Assembly (NCBI GenBank): GCA_043775015.1 | Contig: JAYVSV010000003.1 | Coordinates: 10,201-74,200 of the forward strand | DNA: 64,000 nucleotides | From: CANJXF01 sp043775015 | Lineage (GTDB): Bacteria > Verrucomicrobiota > Verrucomicrobiia > Limisphaerales > CANJXF01 | Direction: 5' to 3' | Shown here: positions 1 to 7,764 of the stretch, piece after piece | Layout: each line of letters begins with the position of its first letter | Position numbering within the stretch: the first letter of the stretch is position 1 | Translations under genes and position numbers: made by a program | The notes under the pieces: generated by a model | What the model saw: the letters and a program-made list of their open reading frames with translations, nothing else | What the model was told of the DNA's origin: nothing | Databases searched by the model: none

Positions 1-784
1 CCAGTTTTAATTCGTCCAACGTCGCGAGAATGCGCCCGACGCTTTCGTCCACACTCTTGATCATCGCGGCGTAAATCGGATTCTTGTGTCCACCGACAGC
101 GGTTTTTACTTCGAACTTTTCGATCAGCTCCTTCTTCGCTTGCAGTGGTTGGTGAACGGCGAAATGCGGTAGATACAGGAAGAACGGCCCATCCTTGTGG
201 CGTTGCATAAAATCAACTGCTTTGTCGGTGAGAAAATCGGCGAGATATTCTCCTTTCGGATAATCGGTTTTCGGATTGGTCGCGAAATCAAAGTGAGCAC
301 CGGAACTTTCAATCGCCTCATCGAAACCTCGCTTCGACGGATGATGCGCCCGGTCATTCCCGAGATGCCATTTGCCAAACATCGCGGTGGCGTAACCAGC
401 ATTTTTTAAGGATTGCGCGACGGTAATTTTTTCCAACGGCAGTTCCGTCACATTATCCACGGGCCGTAATGGACGGCTTTGCCAATTGAATCGGTCGATG
501 CTACCGACAGTATAAACGCCGGTGCGCGGCATGTATTGACCGCTCATCAAAGCGGCGCGCGACGGCTGGCAATTCGGCGCGCAGGTGTGGCCATCGGTGA
601 AGCGAATTCCTTGTTGGGCAAGACGGTCAATATTCGGCGTCTCGTAATATTTGCTCCCGTAACAAGCCAGGTCGGTGTAGCCGAGATCATCTGCCAGAAT
701 AAATACGATGTTGGGCCGGTTGGTTTGGGCCGACGCCACGCCGAGCGAACCGATCACGAACAAAAAAGAAAACAATGTGCGCAT
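1..784 (-). CDS. Secreted sulfatase, N-terminal part (cut by window edge)
   Basis: The reading frame runs off the left edge, so only about 261 N-terminal residues are present. It opens with a signal peptide (MRTLFSFLFVIGSLGVASA) followed by RPNIVFILADDLGYTD, the metal-binding start of the sulfatase/alkaline-phosphatase fold. CQPSR at residues 72-76 is the C-x-P-S-R motif whose Cys is converted to formylglycine, and GKWHLG follows further on. These are hallmarks of type I sulfatases, which remove sulfate esters from polysaccharides or small molecules outside the cytoplasm. The substrate cannot be told. Cys rather than Ser at the active site means a formylglycine-generating enzyme must exist elsewhere in the genome. 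Confidence 0.93.
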   Translation of the reverse strand, partial: MRTLFSFLFVIGSLGVASAQTNRPNIVFILADDLGYTDLACYGSKYYETPNIDRLAQQGIRFTDGHTCAPNCQPSRAALMSGQYMPRTGVYTVGSIDRFNWQSRPLRPVDNVTELPLEKITVAQSLKNAGYATAMFGKWHLGNDRAHHPSKRGFDEAIESSGAHFDFATNPKTDYPKGEYLADFLTDKAVDFMQRHKDGPFFLYLPHFAVHQPLQAKKELIEKFEVKTAVGGHKNPIYAAMIKSVDESVGRILATLDELKL

Positions 785-907
785 AAAAAAGTTTGTTGTG
801 AATCGAGTTTAGCTAAACCGTTCGCGAATGTCTGCTGGCAAATATTTAATCTCACTAAATTTTCCACCGATGTTGCAATCGCAGCCAAAAAATTCTAAAA
901 CCCTGCC

Positions 908-1273
908 ATGAAAGTGCTCGAACTGAATCACGTCGCGTTACATGTCACCGACCTTCCAGCCTCCTGCGCTTTTTACGGCGACATTCTGCGGCTCGATTCG
1001 TTGGCGCGCCCCGCCTTTACTTTTCCCGGAGCATGGTTTCGTTTGGGGCGCGACCAGGAATTGCATCTGATCGGTGAGCGCACGGAGCCGGTTCAATCGC
1101 ATCATCGCGGAAATCATTTCGCACTCCGCGTGGATAATCTCGACGAATGGGAACCGCACTTGAAAGCTATGAATGCCGATTTCCAGCCGCGCAAGAAACG
1201 TCCGGATGGCGCGTGGCAGGTTTTCGTTCGCGATCCCGACGGCCACATCATCGAATTGTTCACCGGTCCATAG
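908..1273 (+). CDS. VOC (glyoxalase/bleomycin-resistance fold) protein
   Basis: A 121-residue single VOC module of the usual length. It starts with MKVLELNHVALHVTDL, has a central H-L-I-G-E strand, a second NHFALRV strand and ends in DPDGHIIELF. These four strands carry the typical His/Glu metal ligands of glyoxalase-like enzymes (His8, Glu near 57, His near 69, Glu near 117). Members include lactoylglutathione lyases, fosfomycin-resistance enzymes and dioxygenases, so the substrate cannot be assigned. It stands alone, divergent from the sulfatase with about 120 bp between them. Confidence 0.85.
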   Translation: MKVLELNHVALHVTDLPASCAFYGDILRLDSLARPAFTFPGAWFRLGRDQELHLIGERTEPVQSHHRGNHFALRVDNLDEWEPHLKAMNADFQPRKKRPDGAWQVFVRDPDGHIIELFTGP

Positions 1274-1481
1274 CTTCAATTCGTGGACGCACATCACTCT
1301 ACTCCAGATGTTTTCCAGCGAAGATTTCAAAGTTAAGCGAAACCTTGCTCATTGGTTGGCAAGACACGAAGCGGCGCGCACGGAGTGACGCGTCCTACCA
1401 CCCGTTGAAATAAACCTTCACAGAAATCCGCAAATCGGCTTTTATCAACCGAACAAATGAATGTCGCGTCGCATATTAACC

Positions 1482-1507
1482 GATATACGAATAGCCGTTC
1501 GTATATC
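1482..1507. promoter_or_regulatory. Perfect 10-bp inverted repeat, candidate operator
   Basis: GATATACGAA and its exact complement TTCGTATATC are separated by 6 bp, ending 33 bp before the rhodanese start. Length, symmetry and position suit a dimeric helix-turn-helix repressor. No U-run follows, which argues against a terminator. The binding protein is unknown. Confidence 0.5.
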
Positions 1508-1540
1508 AATAGTTAGGTTACTTTCGCGCACTTTGACTAG

Positions 1541-2167
1541 ATGAAACATACAAACATGAAATCTACAATCATTGCCGTATCGATGATGATACTGCTTACC
1601 AACGCAGGATTTGCGCAAGACACGAAATACCCCAAAGCCAAAGTCAACTTCGATGACTTCAAGGGACTTGTTGCCGAGGTGGAAACTCACCGAGCCAGCC
1701 GCCTTATAGACCTCAACACATTCCTCAAGATGAGCAAGGAGGAGGGCGTCATCATTCTGGATTCGCGTTCGGACTTTCGTTTTGACCGCATCCACCTCAC
1801 GGGCGCAAAACACTTAGCCTTCACCGACTATACTCAAGACAATCTGAAGAAACTCATTCCGAATCCAGAGACCAAAATTCTCATCTACTGCAACAACAAT
1901 TTCGACGACAACCAGCAGGATTTTGCCACCAAGGCGTTCATACCAGGTCTAAGGGAAAAAAGAGCAGCCGCAACCCAACTCGCAGTCCAAGCAAAGCCCA
2001 TCATGTTGGCACTGAATATTCCGACCTACATCAATCTGTATGGATACGGTTATCGCAACGTTTACGAACTGAATGAATTGGTCAAAGTGAACGACTCCAG
2101 AATCACGTTTGAAGGAACCGTTGTAGAGCAGAAATCCGCGCTTCCCGCATTCCCTGCTGCCAAGTGA
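1541..2167 (+). CDS. Exported rhodanese-domain protein
   Basis: 208 residues with a signal peptide ending near GFAQ (about residue 26), so the product is probably periplasmic. One rhodanese domain spans roughly residues 50-170: VIILDSRSDFRFDRIHLTGA is the usual core, and Cys117 in LIYCNNNF sits where the sulfur-carrying cysteine lies. The loop after Cys117 (NNNFDDN) differs from the classic CRSG loop, so sulfur-transferase activity is not assured. ATG codons at 1541 and 1556 are both possible starts. It appears to be a single-gene unit behind a perfect palindrome. Confidence 0.8.
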   Translation: MKHTNMKSTIIAVSMMILLTNAGFAQDTKYPKAKVNFDDFKGLVAEVETHRASRLIDLNTFLKMSKEEGVIILDSRSDFRFDRIHLTGAKHLAFTDYTQDNLKKLIPNPETKILIYCNNNFDDNQQDFATKAFIPGLREKRAAATQLAVQAKPIMLALNIPTYINLYGYGYRNVYELNELVKVNDSRITFEGTVVEQKSALPAFPAAK

Positions 2168-2214
2168 CATCCAAGCGATCTGAAATCCGTCACAGAGAAC
2201 CCAAGTGGTTTAAC

Positions 2215-2560
2215 CTCCAAGGCTAGCATTGATCGACTGAGTTGGACGAAGGGGTCCAGCAGGCGCGGGACTAGCCGTTGTTGAACAGGCCCGGTCGAAC
2301 TTCCAGAAGTCTTCCCCCTGTGGCCGTGTGCCAGCACCTTGCGGTTTCCTTTTTCCCCGTGTCAGCCCGGTTTCACCCTCGCGCCCATGTCTTTGGGGTC
2401 GCATTTACCGGTAGAACGGCTGGAGGCCGTGGTGGCGGCCCCGGCGCGTCGTTTGACCGGGTGGTTTGGCGTGGTGGTATTGCCCTTGAGCCGAGCGGTT
2501 TTTGCTCTCCCGGATGCAGCGTGGCAAAATCCCGGCGTGCGCGTCCGCTTCATTTAACCA
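2215..2560. other. Gene-free GC-rich segment, possible dispersed element
   Basis: The 464 bp between the rhodanese and marR hold no convincing gene. The middle part is visibly richer in G+C than both neighbours and is open in several frames on both strands, as expected of GC-rich non-coding DNA. None of the short frames resembles a known family. It may be a copy of a dispersed repeat or a remnant of an inserted element. Confidence 0.3.
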
Positions 2561-2631
2561 TGCGTGAGCGCATTGAGGTCGAGGCTCAGCCTTGCCAGTT
2601 AACCTCTCTTTTTCCAAACTCCGAGACAGGC

Positions 2632-3177
2632 TCAACGCTTTGTCTGACGTTTCGGTATGCTCCCCGCTGCATCCGCACAAGCGTTGCCGACGGAGGCGAG
2701 TTCTTCCAAAAAAATTTCGCGCCGTTCCTGCGGCAGGCTGGACAAAATCTCGGTCTGCAAGGCCATGGCAATTTCCCGCACCACTTCGTATTTCCGTTTG
2801 CCTTCTGTTTTGAGACTAATCTGGTAGGCGCGCCGGTCCGTCTCGTGGGCCTGCCGTTCGATCAAACCACTTTTCTCCATTCGTTCCACGAGCGACGCAA
2901 TGGTGTTCGGGTCGCTCGCCATCAGCTTGGTCAACTGGCTCTGCGTCAGTCCGGCTTTGTCGTTCTCTAAAATAGTGCGCATCGCGGTAAACTGATCCGG
3001 CGTCACTCCGGTATGCGCGATTCTCCGGCGAAAAGCCTGGTTCAATCCGTACCAAGCCCGGCGCAGAAGGATCGGCAAACGCTTTCGCTCCGGCGCATCC
3101 ACCGGCAATTGTTTGGAATTATTTTCTGATTTTCGCACAAATTTCCGAACCACTTTCGTTGTCCACCCGAATACCAA
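2632..3177 (-). CDS. MarR-family transcriptional regulator
   Basis: 181 residues with a winged helix-turn-helix at about 60-140. The recognition helix reads DPNTIASLVERMEKSGLIER and is followed by the wing ETDRRAYQISLKTEG, matching MarR proteins. These bind DNA as dimers and usually release it when a small phenolic or other ligand binds. The first 35 residues are basic and longer than usual, but no internal Met offers a better start. It is divergent from the PQQ-propeller gene across about 165 bp, so it may control that gene and itself. Confidence 0.88.
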   Translation of the reverse strand: MVFGWTTKVVRKFVRKSENNSKQLPVDAPERKRLPILLRRAWYGLNQAFRRRIAHTGVTPDQFTAMRTILENDKAGLTQSQLTKLMASDPNTIASLVERMEKSGLIERQAHETDRRAYQISLKTEGKRKYEVVREIAMALQTEILSSLPQERREIFLEELASVGNACADAAGSIPKRQTKR

Positions 3178-3343
3178 TTTTCACGAAAACCAAAATAGTC
3201 TTTGAATTTTCAGACGGAAAGGCAAATAATACGTGTAAGTAGCAAATGCGTTGCATCCGGTTCGCTCTTGTAGAATAGTGCAACAGCGTTTGGAAAATAT
3301 TCGTTGTCCACCCTTCTTCAAGTGGCCGACCAAAAAGGTAACT

Positions 3344-5674
3344 ATGAAAAATAAAGATTTATTGATCGCGGCTCCGTTGGCTCTTTTCCTTTCTGCCGCT
3401 TCCTTGATTGCAGCGCCGGCGCACGGCTGGCTCAGTTGGCGCGGGCCGCAACAGAATGGGATGTCGTTGGAAAAAAATCTTCCGGACAAGATCGACGTGA
3501 ACAAACCGTTGTGGGTCGCTGATTTTCCCGGTCAATCCACGCCGGTCATCGCCAACGGCAAAGTTTACATCATGGGTTATCTCGGAAGCGGCCCGGATTT
3601 GCAGGAAGGAGTCGCCTGTTTCGATGCCGAGACTGGAAAAAAACTTTGGGAAAAGCGCTACAACGATTTTCTGAGCGACACGATTTATCTGCGCTACGCG
3701 ACATCGAGTCCGGCGGTTGATCCTGAAACGGGCAATGTTTATATGCAAGGCACGCAGGGAATTTTGGCCGCGCTGACCAGCGACGGGAAATTGCTCTGGC
3801 AACATTCGCTGATGGAAGAATTTGGCCGTCTCACTTTTCCCAACAGCCGCACGGCTTCACCGGTAATCGACGGCGATCTCGTCATCACTCGTGGCATCAC
3901 GGCCAACTGGGGCGCGCAAGGTCCGGCGGGCGATCGTTTTTATGCCTTCGATAAAAAGACGGGCCAACTCGTCTGGTCGTCCACTCCCGGCGGGCCGCCC
4001 AAGGACAATTCATTTTCCCATCCCTACTTGACGTTCCTCGGCGGCAAACGCGTTTTCTATTCCGCCACCGGCGATGGCAGTGTCGTTTGCGTCAATGCGC
4101 GGACCGGCGAACCGATCTGGCGCGTCCCGATTTTTAAAGCCGGCATCAACGCGACGTTGCTTGTTCATAATGACGACAAAATCATCGCGATTTACGGGAC
4201 GCCTTATGAACCGGGGCAAATGGTTGCGCTGAAAATTCCCAGCGTCACCCCGACAAACGCAGCGAGTGCGCCGGTCGTCGTCGAGCGCGCTTCAGCGCAA
4301 CTTTGGGCGAACGAACTTTCCACCTCCGCGAGTTCGCCCATTTTGGTCGGCGATAAAATTTATGTCGTGACGGAAAAGGGCGATCTCAACTCGGTGGATG
4401 CGAATACCGGGAAAATTCTCTGGCACATGAAAATCGGAATCGAGCAACGCAACGCCGCGTTGACCTTCGCCGATGGAAAACTTTACGTGCCGATGCTCGA
4501 CGATCCCGCGACGAAAACCGGCGGTGGCGAAGCAGGAACAACCGGTGCGTTTTACATCATTCAACCGGGCGACACGGAGGGAAAAATCCTGGCGCATGTC
4601 GCGTTGGACGGACGCTGTTTCGGAACACCGACGGCTTACAATGGAAAAGTTTATGTGCAAACCACGCGCCATCTTTATGCGTTCGGAAAAAAGGGAGACA
4701 ACTCTGGTTTGCCTGCCGAACCCACTGTTGAAAAATGGCCGACCGCAGGACCCGCCCAGCAACTCCAGATTATTCCTTCTGAAGTCTTGATGCGTCCTAC
4801 ACAAACGGAGTCGTTCCGCGTTCGCTCACTCGATGCCAACGGATTTCTCGTTCAGGAAATCAAAGATGTGCAATCTGTGAAATGGGCTTCGTTCATCCCG
4901 CCAACCGCGAAAGTGAAATCGACCATGAACGCGACTTTCAACACGAACGGCGAACTCGTAGCCGCGACCAACTCCACTCCGTCCGCTGGCGCATTCGAAG
5001 CGACCGTTGGCAATTTGAAGGGTTACATTCGCGGTCGCATTTTGCCTTACCTGCCGATCAAACAGGACTTTGAATGGGCGAACCTTTCTGAAACCACCAC
5101 CAACGAGGTCGAGGAGCCAACGAAGTTTGCCTACCCGCCGCTGCCGTGGATTGGCGCGCGTTTCAAATTTGAAATTCGCGACAAGGATGGAACCAAAGCA
5201 CTAACCAAAACGATCGACAACACCTTTTTCCAACGCGGCACCGTTTTTCTCGGTGAACCGAATACAAAAAATTACACGATTGAAGCCGACGTGATGAGCG
5301 AAGGAAACAAACGCAAAATGTCCGACGTCGGCATCATCTGTCAGCGCTATTTGATCGTGATGAAAGGGAACGAGCAGAAGCTTGAAATCAATTCCAACCT
5401 CGAACGGTTGCGGGTTCCCGCCGCCGAGGAACCGCCGAATTTTCCCTGGGCGGCCAACGTCTGGTATCACTTGAAAGCGCGCGTGGACACAGCCAAAGAC
5501 GGCTCGGGCGTGGTTCGCGCAAAAGCTTGGAAACGCGGCGAACCGGAGCCGGAGAAGTGGTCGGCAGAAGTCGCGCACAAAACCGCGCACCAAAACGGTT
5601 CGCCCGGCCTGTTTGGATTTTCTCCGCAAAAAATGCGGGTGTTTATTGATAATGTTACCGTGACAGCAAATTAA
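3344..5674 (+). CDS. Secreted PQQ-like beta-propeller protein with C-terminal jelly-roll domain
   Basis: 776 residues from the ATG behind an AAGG Shine-Dalgarno; an upstream in-frame ATG (3251) would put 31 residues before the signal peptide and is less likely. After a signal peptide (MKNKDLLIAAPLALFLSAAS) come PQQ/WD-like propeller blades to about residue 480, shown by repeated units such as CFDAETGKKLWEKRY and VDANTGKILWHM. The last 190 residues resemble a concanavalin-like domain (NYTIEADVMSEG, WYHLKARVD). Such proteins are frequent in Planctomycetes and Verrucomicrobia; binding of real PQQ is not shown. A paralogue lies downstream beyond the four-helix-bundle cassette. Confidence 0.85.
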   Translation: MKNKDLLIAAPLALFLSAASLIAAPAHGWLSWRGPQQNGMSLEKNLPDKIDVNKPLWVADFPGQSTPVIANGKVYIMGYLGSGPDLQEGVACFDAETGKKLWEKRYNDFLSDTIYLRYATSSPAVDPETGNVYMQGTQGILAALTSDGKLLWQHSLMEEFGRLTFPNSRTASPVIDGDLVITRGITANWGAQGPAGDRFYAFDKKTGQLVWSSTPGGPPKDNSFSHPYLTFLGGKRVFYSATGDGSVVCVNARTGEPIWRVPIFKAGINATLLVHNDDKIIAIYGTPYEPGQMVALKIPSVTPTNAASAPVVVERASAQLWANELSTSASSPILVGDKIYVVTEKGDLNSVDANTGKILWHMKIGIEQRNAALTFADGKLYVPMLDDPATKTGGGEAGTTGAFYIIQPGDTEGKILAHVALDGRCFGTPTAYNGKVYVQTTRHLYAFGKKGDNSGLPAEPTVEKWPTAGPAQQLQIIPSEVLMRPTQTESFRVRSLDANGFLVQEIKDVQSVKWASFIPPTAKVKSTMNATFNTNGELVAATNSTPSAGAFEATVGNLKGYIRGRILPYLPIKQDFEWANLSETTTNEVEEPTKFAYPPLPWIGARFKFEIRDKDGTKALTKTIDNTFFQRGTVFLGEPNTKNYTIEADVMSEGNKRKMSDVGIICQRYLIVMKGNEQKLEINSNLERLRVPAAEEPPNFPWAANVWYHLKARVDTAKDGSGVVRAKAWKRGEPEPEKWSAEVAHKTAHQNGSPGLFGFSPQKMRVFIDNVTVTAN

Positions 5675-5677
5675 TTT

Positions 5678-6129
5678 CTTAATCCTAATCTTAATCCCAT
5701 GCCCTCCCGTTTCGATCACGAAAAGTTGAACGTTTACCAACGTTCGCTTCAATTCGTTGTCGTAGTCGCTGGGTTGCTGGATAGAATTCCGGTCAAGCAC
5801 TCCGCTCCTGACCAGATCGAAAGAGCTTCAACCTTGATTGCGTTGAATATCGCGGAAGGAAACGGACGTTACAGTCCGGCAGATCGTTGCCGGTTCTTTG
5901 ATATGGCGCGAGGCTCGGCTCTTGAATGCGCGGCGGTTCTGGATGTGTTGGTCGCACGAAAGATTTTGACGGAAAAAGAAGTTGAGACTGGAAAAGCAAT
6001 TCTACTCGAGATCGTTAATATGCTCGTCGGTTTGATTCGCAGGAATTCCGAGAGCCGACTGCACGAAGAAGAAATTTCCTGCAAAGTTTGATAAAAATTT
6101 TAGATCAAAGGATTAAGATTATGATGAAG
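5678..6129. mobile_element. Four-helix-bundle gene cassette bounded by 20-bp inverted repeats
   Basis: Two 20-bp arms (5678-5697 and 6110-6129) are inverted complements at 18 of 20 positions; both are built from the telomere-like unit GGATTAAGATTA. They enclose exactly one gene. The left arm starts 3 bp after the stop of the upstream propeller gene; the right arm contains the ribosome-binding site and start of the next one. This suggests a small mobile cassette placed between two tandem paralogues. No transposase is encoded, so any movement would need help in trans. Confidence 0.5.
5699..6091 (+). CDS. Four-helix-bundle protein (23S rRNA intervening-sequence type)
   Basis: 130 residues with the family pattern throughout: an N-terminal HEKLNVYQRSLQFV helix, a central ERASTLIALNIAEGNGR block, then RFFDMARGSALECAAVLDVL. 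Members were first seen inside intervening sequences of 23S rRNA genes and also occur as stand-alone genes; the fold is shared with the Avd protein of diversity-generating retroelements. The biochemical role of the stand-alone form is unknown. It separates two propeller genes and lies between inverted repeats, which suggests recent arrival as a unit. Confidence 0.9.
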   Translation: MPSRFDHEKLNVYQRSLQFVVVVAGLLDRIPVKHSAPDQIERASTLIALNIAEGNGRYSPADRCRFFDMARGSALECAAVLDVLVARKILTEKEVETGKAILLEIVNMLVGLIRRNSESRLHEEEISCKV

Positions 6130-7743
6130 ATGATTAAGACTCACAAATGGCAGGCGCTCACCGCCGGAATCGTGTTCGGTTTCGGCGCGGTCAACCTTTC
6201 TATTGCCGTCGATTGGCCGCAGTGGGGTGGCAAACAGGAACGCAACATGTATTCGCCGGCCAAGGGTTTGCCCAGCCAGTTCGATCCGGGAAAGCCAAAA
6301 TCCGGCACGGAAGAAATCGATCTGGCCACGACGAAAAACGTGAGGTGGGCCGTGAAAGTCGGTTCGCAAAGTTACGGCAACGTCACGGTCGCGGGTGGTA
6401 AAATTTTCATCGGCACCAACAATGAAAATCCGCGTGACCCGAAACATCAGGGCGACCGCAGTATTCTCATGTGCTTCGACGAGAAGACCGGAGAATTTCT
6501 CTGGCAACTCGTCGTGCCCAAACTCGCTTCCGGCAAAGTCAACGACTGGGAAAATCTCGGGCTGCTCTCCTCGCCGACCGTTGAGGGCAACCGCGTTTAC
6601 ATCGTGACCAGCCGTTGCGAAGTCATGTGTCTGGACGTCGATGGAATGAAAAACGGCAACGACGGCCCGTTCAAAGATGAAGGGCAATACGTCGTCGGCC
6701 CGGGCAAACCGAAAGTGGAAACAGGCCCGCGCGACGCCGACATCATTTGGAAATACGACATGATGGATGAGCTTGGTGTTTTCCCGCACAACGCTTCCAA
6801 TTGCTCAGTGCTAATCGTCGATGATATTGCTTACGCCTGCACCTCGAACGGCCAGGATTGGACGCACTCAAATATTCCCTCGCCGAACTCGCCCAGCTTT
6901 ATTGCGCTAAATAAAAACACCGGCGCATTGCTTGGTGAAGACGATGCGAAAATTGGGCCGCGTATTTTTCACGGCCAATGGAGTTCGCCTTCCACCGGAA
7001 AGATCAATGGCAAACCGCTCGTGTTTTTCGGCGGCGGCGACGGATTTTGTTACGCGTTCGATGCAAAACCGGTCAAGGAAGGCGACACGAGTTTCCTCAA
7101 AAAAGTCTGGTGGGTCGATTGCAATCCGCCGGAATACAAGAAAACCAAAGAAGGCGAAACGATCAAATATCCCGCTGCGGAAGGCCCGAGCGAAGTGAAT
7201 TCAACTCCGGTGTTTTACAAAAATCGCGTGTACGTGGCGACGGGGCAGGACCCGGAACACGGCGAAGGTGTGGGACGATTGCTCTGTTTGGATGCAACCA
7301 AAACGGGTGACATCACGAAGACCGGAATCATCTGGGATTACAAAAAAATTCACCGCAGCATTTCCACGGTGTCGATTGATCCTGAAACCGGCCTTTTGTT
7401 CGTCGGCGATTTTTCCGGATTTCTCCACTGCCTCGATGCCGAAACGGGAAAAGTATATTGGACGCACGACATGAAAGCGCACATGTGGGGTTCAACCTTG
7501 GTCGCCGATGGAAAAGTTTATGCCGGTGATGAGGATGGCGATTTCGTGGTGCTTGCCGCGACGAAGGAGAAAAAAGTTCTCAGCGAAACAAACATGGGCG
7601 CGCCGGTTTATTCCACCCCCGTTGTTGCCAACGGAAATATTTACATCGCCAGCAACACGCATCTCTATGCGCTTGGAAATTCAGCCAAACCGGTCAACGC
7701 AGACCAGGCTCCAAAAGTTGATTTGGATTTGAAAAAACCGTAA
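6121..7743 (+). CDS. Secreted PQQ-like beta-propeller protein
   Basis: 540 residues from ATG 6121, preceded by AAAGGA at a good distance; an earlier in-frame ATG at 6088 overlaps the previous gene and is less likely. A signal peptide ends near residue 32 and mature WPQWGGKQERNMYSP is a typical start of this family. Propeller units are marked by CFDEKTGEFLWQL, LNKNTGALLGED, CLDAETGKVYWTHDMKAH and LYALG. It lacks the C-terminal jelly-roll of its paralogue upstream. The start region lies inside the right arm of the cassette repeat, so the cassette seems to have supplied the present initiation site. Confidence 0.85.
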   Translation: MMKMIKTHKWQALTAGIVFGFGAVNLSIAVDWPQWGGKQERNMYSPAKGLPSQFDPGKPKSGTEEIDLATTKNVRWAVKVGSQSYGNVTVAGGKIFIGTNNENPRDPKHQGDRSILMCFDEKTGEFLWQLVVPKLASGKVNDWENLGLLSSPTVEGNRVYIVTSRCEVMCLDVDGMKNGNDGPFKDEGQYVVGPGKPKVETGPRDADIIWKYDMMDELGVFPHNASNCSVLIVDDIAYACTSNGQDWTHSNIPSPNSPSFIALNKNTGALLGEDDAKIGPRIFHGQWSSPSTGKINGKPLVFFGGGDGFCYAFDAKPVKEGDTSFLKKVWWVDCNPPEYKKTKEGETIKYPAAEGPSEVNSTPVFYKNRVYVATGQDPEHGEGVGRLLCLDATKTGDITKTGIIWDYKKIHRSISTVSIDPETGLLFVGDFSGFLHCLDAETGKVYWTHDMKAHMWGSTLVADGKVYAGDEDGDFVVLAATKEKKVLSETNMGAPVYSTPVVANGNIYIASNTHLYALGNSAKPVNADQAPKVDLDLKKP

Positions 7744-7764
7744 TCGTTCGCTCAAAATAAAACC

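Noticed and set aside
2278..2970. A 230-codon open frame crossing into marR
   Set aside because: It overlaps the conserved MarR domain in antisense and its first part is only the GC-rich gene-free segment.
5678..6129. Fragment of a 23S rRNA gene with intervening sequence
   Set aside because: The four-helix-bundle gene is flanked by protein genes, and no rRNA sequence is present on either side.
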